Assembly: GCA_013138555.1 (NCBI GenBank)
Contig: WTCN01000233.1
Span: forward strand, 1-9,936
DNA length: 9,936 nucleotides
Source: Methyloprofundus sp.
GTDB taxonomy: Bacteria; Pseudomonadota; Gammaproteobacteria; Methylococcales; Methylomonadaceae
Direction of reading: 5' to 3'
The position numbers were made by a program, and so were the translations under genes. The notes under the pieces were generated by a model. The model was not told where the DNA came from. It worked only from the letters and a program-made list of their open reading frames with translations, and made no database searches. This document shows positions 1 through 6,279 of the stretch, in pieces. Each line of letters starts with the position of its first letter. Within the stretch, counting starts at the first letter, position 1.

Positions 1-518
1 GTAAACAAGCGAATCACAGTAAAAATCATGGTCTGGGTCATTTTTATAGAGGGAGCACTGCCCGGTATTTCAGCAGCATAAGCATCAATGGAATCATTCA
101 TAAACTTAACCAACCCAGCTTGAGCCACCTCATTTTTTGATGAACCTTGAAGCTTGCCATCCTTTTTATTTTTCTGCATTGCCTCTTGTAATTCTGCTTC
201 CATCAGGGCAGCTTGTTTTTTTAGCCACTCTTCACTTTGAGCCGGCATATCCCCGAAAGCATGCTGATAAATACAAATGACATCGAAGCATAAATCCATA
301 AATAGGTGCGCCATATCCTGGTTCTGTGCGCTAATCATCGTCGGAAATAGGCTAAATATTGTCTGGGATAATATGGGCTGGTCTGCCTGAAATTGTTCAA
401 TGATTGATCGCCCTGTCTCTTGATCAATATTTTTTGCGTATTCAATCGCTTTATAAAGTTCGCCGTCTATAAGTTCGTGCATGAGTTTTAATAATCGAGA
501 AATATGATATGGAGTCAT
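1..518 (-). CDS. Hypothetical protein, partial (C-terminus beyond left edge)
   Basis: An open reading frame on the minus strand with no stop before the window edge; about 172 residues are visible. I do not recognise the family. It starts MTPYHISRLLKLMHELIDGE. A second in-frame ATG lies 12 codons in, at 482, and an in-frame TGA at 527-525 limits the start to one of these two. The protein is mostly helical and soluble-looking. A Met/Phe/Cys-rich middle (AHLFMDLCFDVICIYQHAFG) is followed by a Lys/Glu/Gln-rich, probably coiled or linker stretch, and then a helix-forming segment that runs off the edge. There is no signal peptide. Neither start has a convincing Shine-Dalgarno sequence. A 10-bp inverted repeat covers the upstream start codon. 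The reading frame is convincing from its length and amino-acid composition; the function is unknown. Confidence 0.75.
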   Translation of the reverse strand, partial: MTPYHISRLLKLMHELIDGELYKAIEYAKNIDQETGRSIIEQFQADQPILSQTIFSLFPTMISAQNQDMAHLFMDLCFDVICIYQHAFGDMPAQSEEWLKKQAALMEAELQEAMQKNKKDGKLQGSSKNEVAQAGLVKFMNDSIDAYAAEIPGSAPSIKMTQTMIFTVIRLF

Positions 519-525
519 ATCATAT
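502..525. promoter_or_regulatory. Inverted repeat at the start of the left-edge gene
   Basis: ATATGATATG and CATATCATAT form a perfect 10-bp inverted repeat around the 4-nt loop GAGT. It covers the upstream ATG (518) of the left-edge gene. If translation begins at 482 it lies just upstream of the start instead. It could be an operator, or an RNA hairpin that occludes initiation. The sequence is AT-rich and partly self-repeating, so chance is possible. Confidence 0.35.
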
Positions 526-611
526 CATACGATATTTTCATTCACCCTATATCTGACACGGCTTACACGCATTAATTACTTGGAAATCTCCCCCCTTTTG
601 TGTAAAAAATG

Positions 612-652
612 GAATTCAGGTTCGCGGTCATTTTATAAGTCATGAATTCAGG
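612..652. repeat. Pair of 9-bp direct repeats upstream of the SplB-like gene
   Basis: GAATTCAGG occurs at 612-620 and again at 644-652. The centres are 32 bp apart, close to three helical turns. The pair lies in the 249-bp gap between the divergent left-edge gene and the SplB-like gene, where regulator sites are expected. The rest of this gap shows no clear promoter; TACAAT at 673-678 could be a -10 box but has no good -35. Confidence 0.3.
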
Positions 653-767
653 CGTTATTATATCGTTTAGAGTACAATAACCGCTGCCATTCTACATCAT
701 GATATTTTTAAAATCCTGACTATTTAAGCCTCAATATTGATAGCTCCCCCGTTAAACTTGATCAACT

Positions 768-1760
768 ATGATTGAAACAATCTATATAGAAGAAGATATT
801 CTGCAACACCCACGTGTTTTAGACATTTGCGCGCGTTTTCCCAAGGCTCGAAAGATTACCTGCGGACGTTATGGTGAAGTATTTAACCCTAAAGCGCAGA
901 ATTTTCGCTTACAAAAACAACAACCGGCTTTAATTCTTGCGGAAAAATACCGAGGTTTTATGCTCCAGGCTCCACCTCATTACGGTATTGGTGCCGCGCA
1001 TAATTATTATTTTTCACATATGCTGAATTGCCTGTACGATTGTCGCTATTGCTTTCTACAGGGTATGTACCAATCGGCAAACTATGTTTTATTTGTTAAT
1101 TACGAAGACTATTTTGCTGACATTCAACGACTCTGCTCTGAAACGCCAGATGAAGCGGTACACTTTTTTTCAGGCTATGATTGTGACAGCCTGGCTTTAG
1201 AGCCTGTGACTGATTTTGCCAAAGAATTTTTACCGATTATTCGTTCAATACCCAATGCCTGGATGGAATTACGTACCAAAAGTACTCAGGTGCGCCATCT
1301 TATGGACAGCATCCCTTTTGAACGCTGTATCGTGGCGTTTAGTTTTACCCCTGACGAAATTGCTACCGCGCTGGAACATAAAGCCCCATCTATTTTTAAA
1401 CGCCTGGATGCACTGAGTAAGCTACAGGCGCAAGGCTGGCCAATTGGCTTACGCTTTGATCCGATTATTTATGAAGATAATTATCAGCAACATTATCAGA
1501 CTTTATTTAAAACAGTCTTTGCCAAAATTAACCCTGATACATTGCATTCGGTTAGCTTAGGAGTCTTTCGCCTACCCGATAAGTATTTTAAAAAAATTCA
1601 CAAGCTTTACCCGCAAGAAAAACTGTTTGCCAGTCCTCTGGAGTCTAAGTCGGGGATGATGTCGTATAAAACGGCATTAGAAGAAGATATGATGGCTTTT
1701 TGTACGGCGGAATTACTGCGCTATATTCCTGAAGAGAAATTTTTTCCATGCAGCCTGTAA
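768..1760 (+). CDS. Spore photoproduct lyase-family radical SAM protein (SplB-like)
   Basis: A 330-aa protein close to the usual ~340 aa of the spore photoproduct lyase family. The radical SAM cluster motif CxxxCxxC is at C88-C92-C95 (NCLYDCRYCFLQGMY), followed by the family-typical FFSGYDCDSLALEPVT stretch (133-148). Known SPL enzymes use a 4Fe-4S cluster and SAM to reverse thymine spore photoproduct in UV-damaged DNA. This organism shows no sign of being a spore former, so the real substrate is uncertain. In Bacillus SPL the H-atom donor Cys141 precedes a TSD motif; here the nearby cysteine is C139, which by eye aligns about two positions downstream. The stop overlaps the start of the following SDR gene, so the two are probably co-translated. 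The ATG has no obvious Shine-Dalgarno sequence, but no better start is visible. Family assignment is firm; the reaction is inferred. Confidence 0.88.
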   Translation: MIETIYIEEDILQHPRVLDICARFPKARKITCGRYGEVFNPKAQNFRLQKQQPALILAEKYRGFMLQAPPHYGIGAAHNYYFSHMLNCLYDCRYCFLQGMYQSANYVLFVNYEDYFADIQRLCSETPDEAVHFFSGYDCDSLALEPVTDFAKEFLPIIRSIPNAWMELRTKSTQVRHLMDSIPFERCIVAFSFTPDEIATALEHKAPSIFKRLDALSKLQAQGWPIGLRFDPIIYEDNYQQHYQTLFKTVFAKINPDTLHSVSLGVFRLPDKYFKKIHKLYPQEKLFASPLESKSGMMSYKTALEEDMMAFCTAELLRYIPEEKFFPCSL

Positions 1761-2461
1761 AAAGAACGGTTTTAATCAGCGGCGCAAGCTCGGGTATCGG
1801 TCGGGCTTGTGCCGTTTCCCTATTACAACAGGGACATACTGTTATTGGCTTGTCCAGAAACTGCGAGAAATTCACTCGGAACCACCCACGATTTACAGCA
1901 TTTGAAATCGACTTAAGTGATTTAACACACTTAGCAGAACAGATTAAACAGCTAGGCAAACAATTCCCTACGATTGACAGCATTATTTTTAGTGCGGGCA
2001 GAGGACAATTTGGAAGTTTGGAAGAGTTTTCTTTTACGCAGATACAGGCGTTAATGAATTTAAATTTTATAAGCCAAAGCTTTCTTGCAAAAGGCTTTTT
2101 GCCTGCTTTAAAGCGTAAGCCCTTAGCCGATTTGATTTTTATTGGCTCTGAAGCGGCGTTAAATGGAACTCGTAAAGGCTCTATTTATTGTGCCAGTAAA
2201 TTTGCGTTACGCGGTTTTAGTCAGGCGCTTCGAGATGAATGTGCCAAAAGCAGCGTACGGGTTTCGCTAATTAATCCGGGTATGGTGAAAACAGAATTTT
2301 TTGATACCTTAAATTTTATGCCTGGGGACGATAAAAGTCAGCATTTATACGCCAGTGACGTTGCTGATGCTGTGAGCTATATTCTTAATACACGCGCCGG
2401 AATCATTATTGATGAAATTAACCTGAATCCTGCGAATAAGGTTGTTAAGTTTAAAAAATAA
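1748..2461 (+). CDS. Short-chain dehydrogenase/reductase (SDR), classical type
   Basis: A 237-aa single-domain Rossmann oxidoreductase of normal classical SDR length. Landmarks: the nucleotide-binding SGASSGIG at 11-18; an acidic residue in IDLSD (D55) where the adenine ring usually packs; SAG at 82-84 (NAG equivalent); N106; S134 in IGSEAA; and the catalytic pair Y147/K151 in YCASK, followed by NPGMVKTEF (176-184). This is a complete Asn-Ser-Tyr-Lys tetrad, so the enzyme should be active with NAD(P)H. R37 in GLSRN favours NADP. The ATG lies 13 bp inside the upstream SplB-like gene, with GAAGAG about 11 nt before it, so translational coupling is likely. The substrate cannot be read from the sequence. 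Pairing with a radical SAM photoproduct lyase hints at a role in the same stress response, but that is inference. Confidence 0.9.
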   Translation: MQPVKRTVLISGASSGIGRACAVSLLQQGHTVIGLSRNCEKFTRNHPRFTAFEIDLSDLTHLAEQIKQLGKQFPTIDSIIFSAGRGQFGSLEEFSFTQIQALMNLNFISQSFLAKGFLPALKRKPLADLIFIGSEAALNGTRKGSIYCASKFALRGFSQALRDECAKSSVRVSLINPGMVKTEFFDTLNFMPGDDKSQHLYASDVADAVSYILNTRAGIIIDEINLNPANKVVKFKK

Positions 2462-2571
2462 GCTGTTTTATTGTCTGCCGCTTACGACGATTACGCCAAT
2501 CCCATATGTTTTATTTCCATTTGTCAGCGTGGGTGACTTCCTGACTTAATCAAATATCCACAAACCATTCT

Positions 2572-2592
2572 ATGTTCAGGGTCGCAGAACAT
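2572..2592. repeat. Small inverted repeat, 6 bp arms
   Basis: ATGTTC and GAACAT are separated by 9 nt in the 361-bp gap after the SDR gene. It may be a regulator site or part of a weak hairpin. There is no T-run, so it is not a terminator. The 2462-2660 stretch holds nothing else I can support. Confidence 0.2.
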
Positions 2593-2669
2593 ATAACATT
2601 GGGGATTAGAGTGAAAAAAACGTGATGCATTTCAAACAATAAGAATATAAAGTTAAGCTAATTTCGCCC

Positions 2670-2686
2670 TGCGACAATTTGTCACA
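2670..2686. promoter_or_regulatory. 17-bp palindrome upstream of the putative small RNA
   Basis: TGCGACAATTTGTCACA is two 7-bp half sites (TGCGACA / TGTCACA) in inverted order around ATT, with one mismatch. Its centre lies about 44 bp before the predicted start of the small RNA, where an activator overlapping the -35 would sit. I cannot name the regulator. It resembles a CRP/FNR-superfamily site, but the half-site spacing does not match the CRP consensus exactly. Confidence 0.35.
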
Positions 2687-2715
2687 TTTTCATTTGCAAT
2701 TAAGTTCGATATGAT
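2687..2715 (+). promoter_or_regulatory. Candidate sigma-70 promoter of the small RNA
   Basis: The -35 box TTTTCA (2687-2692) and the -10 box TATGAT (2710-2715, one mismatch to TATAAT) are separated by 17 bp. A start 7 nt downstream falls at A2722, exactly the first base of a stem-loop. This coincidence is what makes the promoter credible. Confidence 0.45.
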
Positions 2716-2721
2716 ATATGC

Positions 2722-2804
2722 AACTCTTAAATGCACTCCCAAACTAGATTTAGAGTTTACCCTCCTCTTTGAATGCGACTTACAAGGTAAGGCGCATTTT
2801 TTTT
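2722..2804 (+). ncRNA. Putative small regulatory RNA with C-rich anti-Shine-Dalgarno linker
   Basis: A compact ~83-nt unit with the build of a trans-acting small RNA. (1) A 5' hairpin pairs AACTCT+AAAT (2722-2727, 2729-2732; T2728 bulged) with ATTTAGAGTT (2748-2757); its loop carries CACTCCC. (2) A single-stranded linker (2758-2771) contains CCCTCCTC (2760-2767), complementary to Shine-Dalgarno sequence. (3) An intrinsic terminator closes it at 2772-2804. A promoter lies immediately upstream. The T-run follows the hairpin only in the plus direction, so the unit does not terminate the convergent nth gene. It also lies over 300 bp beyond the SDR stop. No open reading frame fits. I do not recognise an RNA family. 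C-rich, SD-mimic loops are known in several bacterial small RNAs that repress translation; that role here is inference. Confidence 0.5.
2772..2804 (+). terminator. Rho-independent terminator of the small RNA
   Basis: The stem AATGCG-A-CTTAC pairs with GTAAG-G-CGCATT (one internal A/G mismatch) around the loop AAG, and runs straight into eight T (2797-2804). It is the strongest terminator in the window. Plus direction only. Confidence 0.85.
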
Positions 2805-2822
2805 GTCTGTAATATAGGCATA

Positions 2823-3458
2823 TCAGGAATAGACCTTGTCTTTAAATTCACATAAATCCTCTATAACACAACTTGAACACCTTGGTTTTCGTGCAATGCA
2901 GGTATAGCGTCCATGTAAAATCAATAAATGATGCGCATCCAGTTTATATTGCCTGGGAACATGTCTATCTAGTTTTTCTTCAACTTCTAAAACATTTTTT
3001 CCCTTTGCGATACCAGTACGATTTGAAACACGAAAAATATGTGTATCAACAGCCATAACTGGCTGACCGAAAGCAGTGTTTAATATCACATTTGCTGTTT
3101 TACGCCCGACTCCCGCTAAAGACTCAAGTTCTGCGCGTGTTTCTGGCACTTCTCCCTGAAAATCATCCAGTAATTTTCGACAAAGCTTAATAATATTAGC
3201 ACCTTTGCTATTATACAAACCAATGGTTTTAATATATTTCTTCAACTCTGCTTCGCCTAAGTCATAAATCGCCTGTGCTGTGCTGGCAACAGGGAATAAT
3301 AATGCCGTGGCTTTATTTACCCCTTTATCAGTCGCCTGTGCAGAGAGTACAACGGCAATAAGCAATTCAAAAGTACTGTTATAGTTCAGCTCTGTTTCTG
3401 GCTCAGGAATAGCCTCAGCGAGTCTGGAAAAAATATCCAGGCGTTTATCTTTATTCAT
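2823..3458 (-). CDS. nth: Endonuclease III (DNA glycosylase/AP lyase)
   Basis: A 211-aa protein, the standard Nth length. The helix-hairpin-helix LAGVGRKTANV (114-124) carries the catalytic Lys at K120, and the catalytic Asp is D138 in AVDTHIFRV. The C-terminal 4Fe-4S loop is intact as C187-x6-C194-x2-C197-x5-C203. The enzyme removes oxidised pyrimidines (thymine glycol, 5-hydroxycytosine) from DNA and nicks the resulting abasic site in base-excision repair. The N-terminal MNKDKRLDIFSRLAEAIPEPETELNY matches the family well, so the start is secure even though no Shine-Dalgarno sequence is visible. It is transcribed alone, divergently from the transporter. Its 5' leader crosses a short GC-rich patch. 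No terminator for it is visible after the stop. Confidence 0.97.
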   Translation of the reverse strand: MNKDKRLDIFSRLAEAIPEPETELNYNSTFELLIAVVLSAQATDKGVNKATALLFPVASTAQAIYDLGEAELKKYIKTIGLYNSKGANIIKLCRKLLDDFQGEVPETRAELESLAGVGRKTANVILNTAFGQPVMAVDTHIFRVSNRTGIAKGKNVLEVEEKLDRHVPRQYKLDAHHLLILHGRYTCIARKPRCSSCVIEDLCEFKDKVYS

Positions 3459-3473
3459 AAAATATTATTCTGA

Positions 3474-3528
3474 TGGGAGGCTGGGCCTTCTGCCTCGCAA
3501 GCTGTGCGGAGACGCGCCCTATTGCATG
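3474..3528. repeat. GC-rich intergenic patch, possible degenerate dispersed repeat
   Basis: About 55 bp with clearly higher GC than the AT-rich flanks, in the leader of nth. It contains the inverted pair GAGGC (3477-3481) / GCCTC (3492-3496) and GCGGAGACGC. It looks like a fragment of an intergenic repeat element, but I see no second copy in the window. The rest of the nth-transporter gap (3529-3723) is AT-rich and holds only a weak promoter. Confidence 0.25.
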
Positions 3529-3624
3529 TATATTAGCATAACGCTTATGGAAAGACAGAAAGTGCTATTGATATCTTTTGCAATTTTTTCAAGAAAGCTC
3601 ATTATTTGATACCGTTATTTTACT

Positions 3625-3653
3625 TTGCAATAAAATCTAATCCCCCCTAGGAT
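3625..3653 (+). promoter_or_regulatory. Candidate promoter of the anion transporter
   Basis: TTGCAA (3625-3630), a 17-bp spacer and TAGGAT (3648-3653), each 4 of 6 to consensus. The start would be near 3660, giving a leader of about 64 nt. Weak evidence, but it is the best-spaced pair in the gap. Confidence 0.3.
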
Positions 3654-3723
3654 ATAGCCTTAATCAGAATCATCACATTTTGATACATAAATTGCCGCAT
3701 AGCTGCCTAATTTAAAAAAACGT

Positions 3724-5094
3724 ATGACAAGCAAACAAGTAATAATACTAGCGAGTGCCTTTTTAACAGCAACACTGACAGGGTTTATTTTAATTCATTT
3801 TTTCGCCCAGCCTGATGAACTTGCATGGACTGCTGCTATTACTTTACTGACCGTTATATTATGGGTAACTGAAGCGATTCCCATTCCCGCCGCATCCTTG
3901 ATCCCTTTCGCACTGTTTCCTTTTGCTGGCGTACTCAGTCACAAAGAGGTTTCTGCGGCACTCGGTAGTCATGTCATTTTATTATTAATGGGCGGCTTTA
4001 TGCTCTCTAGGTCTCTGGAGAAAAGTGGTGTTCACCGTCGGCTGGCAATCTATATGGTAAGGCTAGTCGGGATCAATAACGGTCGACGCGTCGTTATTGG
4101 GTTTATGCTGGCAGCAGCGTTTTTAAGTATGTGGATATCCAATACAGCAGCGACCTTAATATTGTTACCCATTGCCTTAGCCGCCTTGCAAAATGTCGAT
4201 GATGACGCAATGGCTATCGCGTTAACCCTAGGTATTGCCTACGCAGCCAGCTTAGGTGGTGTAGGCACACCGATCGGCACACCACCGAATATAATTTTTA
4301 TCAGTATTTATCAGGAAACAACGGGCAAAGAAATTGACTTTGTTTCCTGGATGAAAACAGGAGTACCTGTCGTATTGATTGGTATACCGCTAATGGCACT
4401 CTGGCTAACCCGTAAGGTCGCGGTCAAACAAAGCTTTGTCTTGCCCGAAATCGGTGCATGGCGTACTGCGGAAAAAAGGGTATTGTGTGTTTTTGGTCTA
4501 ATTGCTCTAGCCTGGATAACTCGTAAACTCTGGAGTGAATGGCTGGGGCTGGAGGCTGTCGGTGATAGTACCGTTGCCTTATTAGGTGTGGTGTTAATGT
4601 TCATGATTCCCAATGGTGAAAAAAAAGGGACTTTGCTGGACTGGCAAACTGCAAGCGACATTCCCTGGGGCATGTTGTTATTATTCGCTGGTGGCATTGC
4701 CATTGCCAAAGCGTTTATAGCCTCGGGCTTAAGTGACAAAATGGGAGCAATGCTGACGGGGCTGTCAGCGCTACCTCTGTTTGCATTAATATTATCTACC
4801 TGCCTGTTTGTCACTTTTTTAACAGAGTTTACCAGCAATACCGCAACGGCCACTTTATTAATGCCAATACTGGCCACGGCGGGAGTTGCTGCAGGTGTCG
4901 ATCCACAAATTTTAATGATGCCAGCCGCGATCAGTGCCAGTTGTGCCTTTATGATGCCTGTTGCCACAGCACCCAATGCAATTGTTTATGGCACAAATAA
5001 GTTTCAAATTAAAGATATGGCGCGCGAAGGCTTGGTGTTAAATATTATGCTGGCCGGTGTGATTAGTGGTGTCTGTTATTTTACTTTAGGGTAA
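3724..5094 (+). CDS. SLC13/DASS family sodium:anion symporter
   Basis: A 456-aa inner-membrane protein with roughly a dozen hydrophobic segments and the repeat architecture of the divalent-anion:sodium symporters. The two sodium/substrate SNT motifs are both present: SNTAATLILLP (139-149) and SNTATATLLMP (371-381). So are the paired substrate-site loops GGVGTPIGTPPN (178-189) and PVATAPNAIVYGT (412-424). Family members use a sodium gradient to import di- and tricarboxylates, sulfate or related anions; the substrate cannot be decided here. The start follows an A-run with no good Shine-Dalgarno sequence, and a stop codon in the same frame lies 7 codons upstream, so no longer form exists. The sugar-kinase gene begins 51 bp downstream with its own good ribosome binding site and no terminator between, so the two may be co-transcribed. 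Confidence 0.93.
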   Translation: MTSKQVIILASAFLTATLTGFILIHFFAQPDELAWTAAITLLTVILWVTEAIPIPAASLIPFALFPFAGVLSHKEVSAALGSHVILLLMGGFMLSRSLEKSGVHRRLAIYMVRLVGINNGRRVVIGFMLAAAFLSMWISNTAATLILLPIALAALQNVDDDAMAIALTLGIAYAASLGGVGTPIGTPPNIIFISIYQETTGKEIDFVSWMKTGVPVVLIGIPLMALWLTRKVAVKQSFVLPEIGAWRTAEKRVLCVFGLIALAWITRKLWSEWLGLEAVGDSTVALLGVVLMFMIPNGEKKGTLLDWQTASDIPWGMLLLFAGGIAIAKAFIASGLSDKMGAMLTGLSALPLFALILSTCLFVTFLTEFTSNTATATLLMPILATAGVAAGVDPQILMMPAAISASCAFMMPVATAPNAIVYGTNKFQIKDMAREGLVLNIMLAGVISGVCYFTLG

Positions 5095-5145
5095 AGTAAG
5101 CGAGCAAAAATGATCTAACATTTTTCGATAAAATGAGGTATCAAA

Positions 5146-6023
5146 ATGAAAACGAATGCATCAGTTTTAGTGTTTGGCGAAGCCTTGTTTGATTGCTTTC
5201 CTGGCGGCGAACAGGTACTAGGTGGTGCACCGTTTAATGTTGCCTGGCATTTACAGGCACTGGGTGATCGGCCTGTGTTTATTTCGCGCATTGGTCATGA
5301 CGCGTTAGGACAGAAGATTTTAACTGCGATGCGTGACTGGGGTATGGATACGCATATAATACAAATTGACCTTGCATATCAAACCGGCCAGGTTGAAGTC
5401 ACAATAATAGCAAACGAACCCCATTACAGCATTACTCCTCATTGCGCCTATGATTTTATTGCAGCGGAAGCGATAGAAAAACTGCCAGATAGCGGAATTC
5501 TTTATCATGGGACATTAGGATTACGCAATAGCATATCACGGGATTGTCTAGCGCGTATTGCGCAACAACCGGACTTGTCGGTTTTTCTGGATGTTAATCT
5601 GCGCAGCCCCTGGTGGCAGCAACAAGAAGTATTTGATTGGCTGGAACAGGCGCGCTGGGCCAAGGTGAATGAAGACGAACTACAACAACTGGGCTTTGTT
5701 TCGGCTGATATTTACGAGTCTATGCATAAGCTGCAGACACAGTTTCAGCTAGAGCAATTGATTGTGACACAAGGTGAAAAAGGAGCGGTTGTGCTGGGGC
5801 GGCCGATGGCAGATTATCTCAGCAAACAGCCGCGTCGGTTAATCATATCGTCGACACAGTGGGTGCAGGTGACGGATTTAGTGCACTCTATATTCATGGC
5901 TTAAGAGCAGGCTGGTCGATTGAGAAGACTTTGACTGTTGCACAACAGTTTGCTGCCAAAGTGATTACTTTGCGCGGTGCTACAGCAACGGAGCCCGATT
6001 TTTATCAGGAATTCCTTGAATAG
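5146..6023 (+). pseudogene. PfkB-family sugar kinase (fructokinase-like), frameshifted
   Basis: A ribokinase-fold sugar kinase broken by a one-base shift. The first part (from ATG 5146, ribosome binding site GAGG at 5135-5138) has GEALFDCFPG (11-20), the sugar-binding GGAPFNVAWHL (26-36) and LDVNLRSPWW (148-157), as in fructokinases. After codon 218 the correct continuation is in the -1 frame: ADGRLSQQTAASVNHI, then VDTVGAGDGFSALYIHGL, ending at TAG 6021-6023. Adding one G to the GGGG run at 5796-5799 would restore an uninterrupted protein of about 292 aa, normal for the family. As written, translation ends at 5904 (252 aa) and loses the GAGD anion hole and catalytic Asp, so the product would be inactive. 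No slippery heptamer supports programmed frameshifting. It is either a real recent lesion or a homopolymer sequencing error. Fructose is the likeliest substrate, but this is unproven. Confidence 0.88.
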
Positions 6024-6073
6024 TTGCCAGTTTTTGCTAGCCATTTAAGAAGAACCATCATAATGAATAGATT

Positions 6074-6133
6074 TTGTAGGAGAAGCTTTAGCGACTGGTC
6101 GCTTAAGCTTCGCGGCTAAAGCCCCTCCTACAA
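6074..6133. repeat. REP-like palindromic intergenic repeat
   Basis: Outer arms TTGTAGGAG (6074-6082) and CTCCTACAA (6125-6133) are perfect inverted repeats. Nested inside are GCTTTAGC (6085-6092) / GCTAAAGC (6115-6122) and GCGAC-TG-GTCGC (6091-6102). This is the GTAGGAG/GCTTTAGC class of repetitive extragenic palindrome seen in many copies in some gammaproteobacteria. It lies between the broken kinase and the epimerase. There is no T-run, so it is not a classical terminator, although its RNA would fold strongly. Confidence 0.8.
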
Positions 6134-6206
6134 CTAAAATAACGCATTGTACTACCTTAATTCCTGGCAACCACCCTCCCCCATAATGTAGAGTAAAAAT
6201 AAAGCA

Positions 6207-6235
6207 TTGCCTCTGCAAATTGAGTTGTTTAGAAT
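6207..6235 (+). promoter_or_regulatory. Candidate promoter of the epimerase gene
   Basis: TTGCCT (6207-6212), a 17-bp spacer and TAGAAT (6230-6235). The predicted start near 6242 leaves a ~38-nt leader carrying AGGA at 6269-6272. This also argues against translation starting at the TTG at 6220, which would lie inside the promoter. Confidence 0.4.
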
Positions 6236-6279
6236 TGAGGCTTATTGAAAACTCAGCTAAATCAACACAGGAATCCTTT

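Noticed and set aside
4311..4976. A 221-codon open frame on the minus strand inside the transporter gene.
   Set aside because: It is antisense to clear SLC13 motifs, has a low-complexity Ala/Ile/Asn-rich product and no ribosome binding site; it is a shadow of the real gene.
5790..5905. Programmed -1 frameshifting as the explanation of the sugar-kinase break.
   Set aside because: No X-XXY-YYZ slippery heptamer or downstream pseudoknot is evident; a lost G in a G-run explains it simply.
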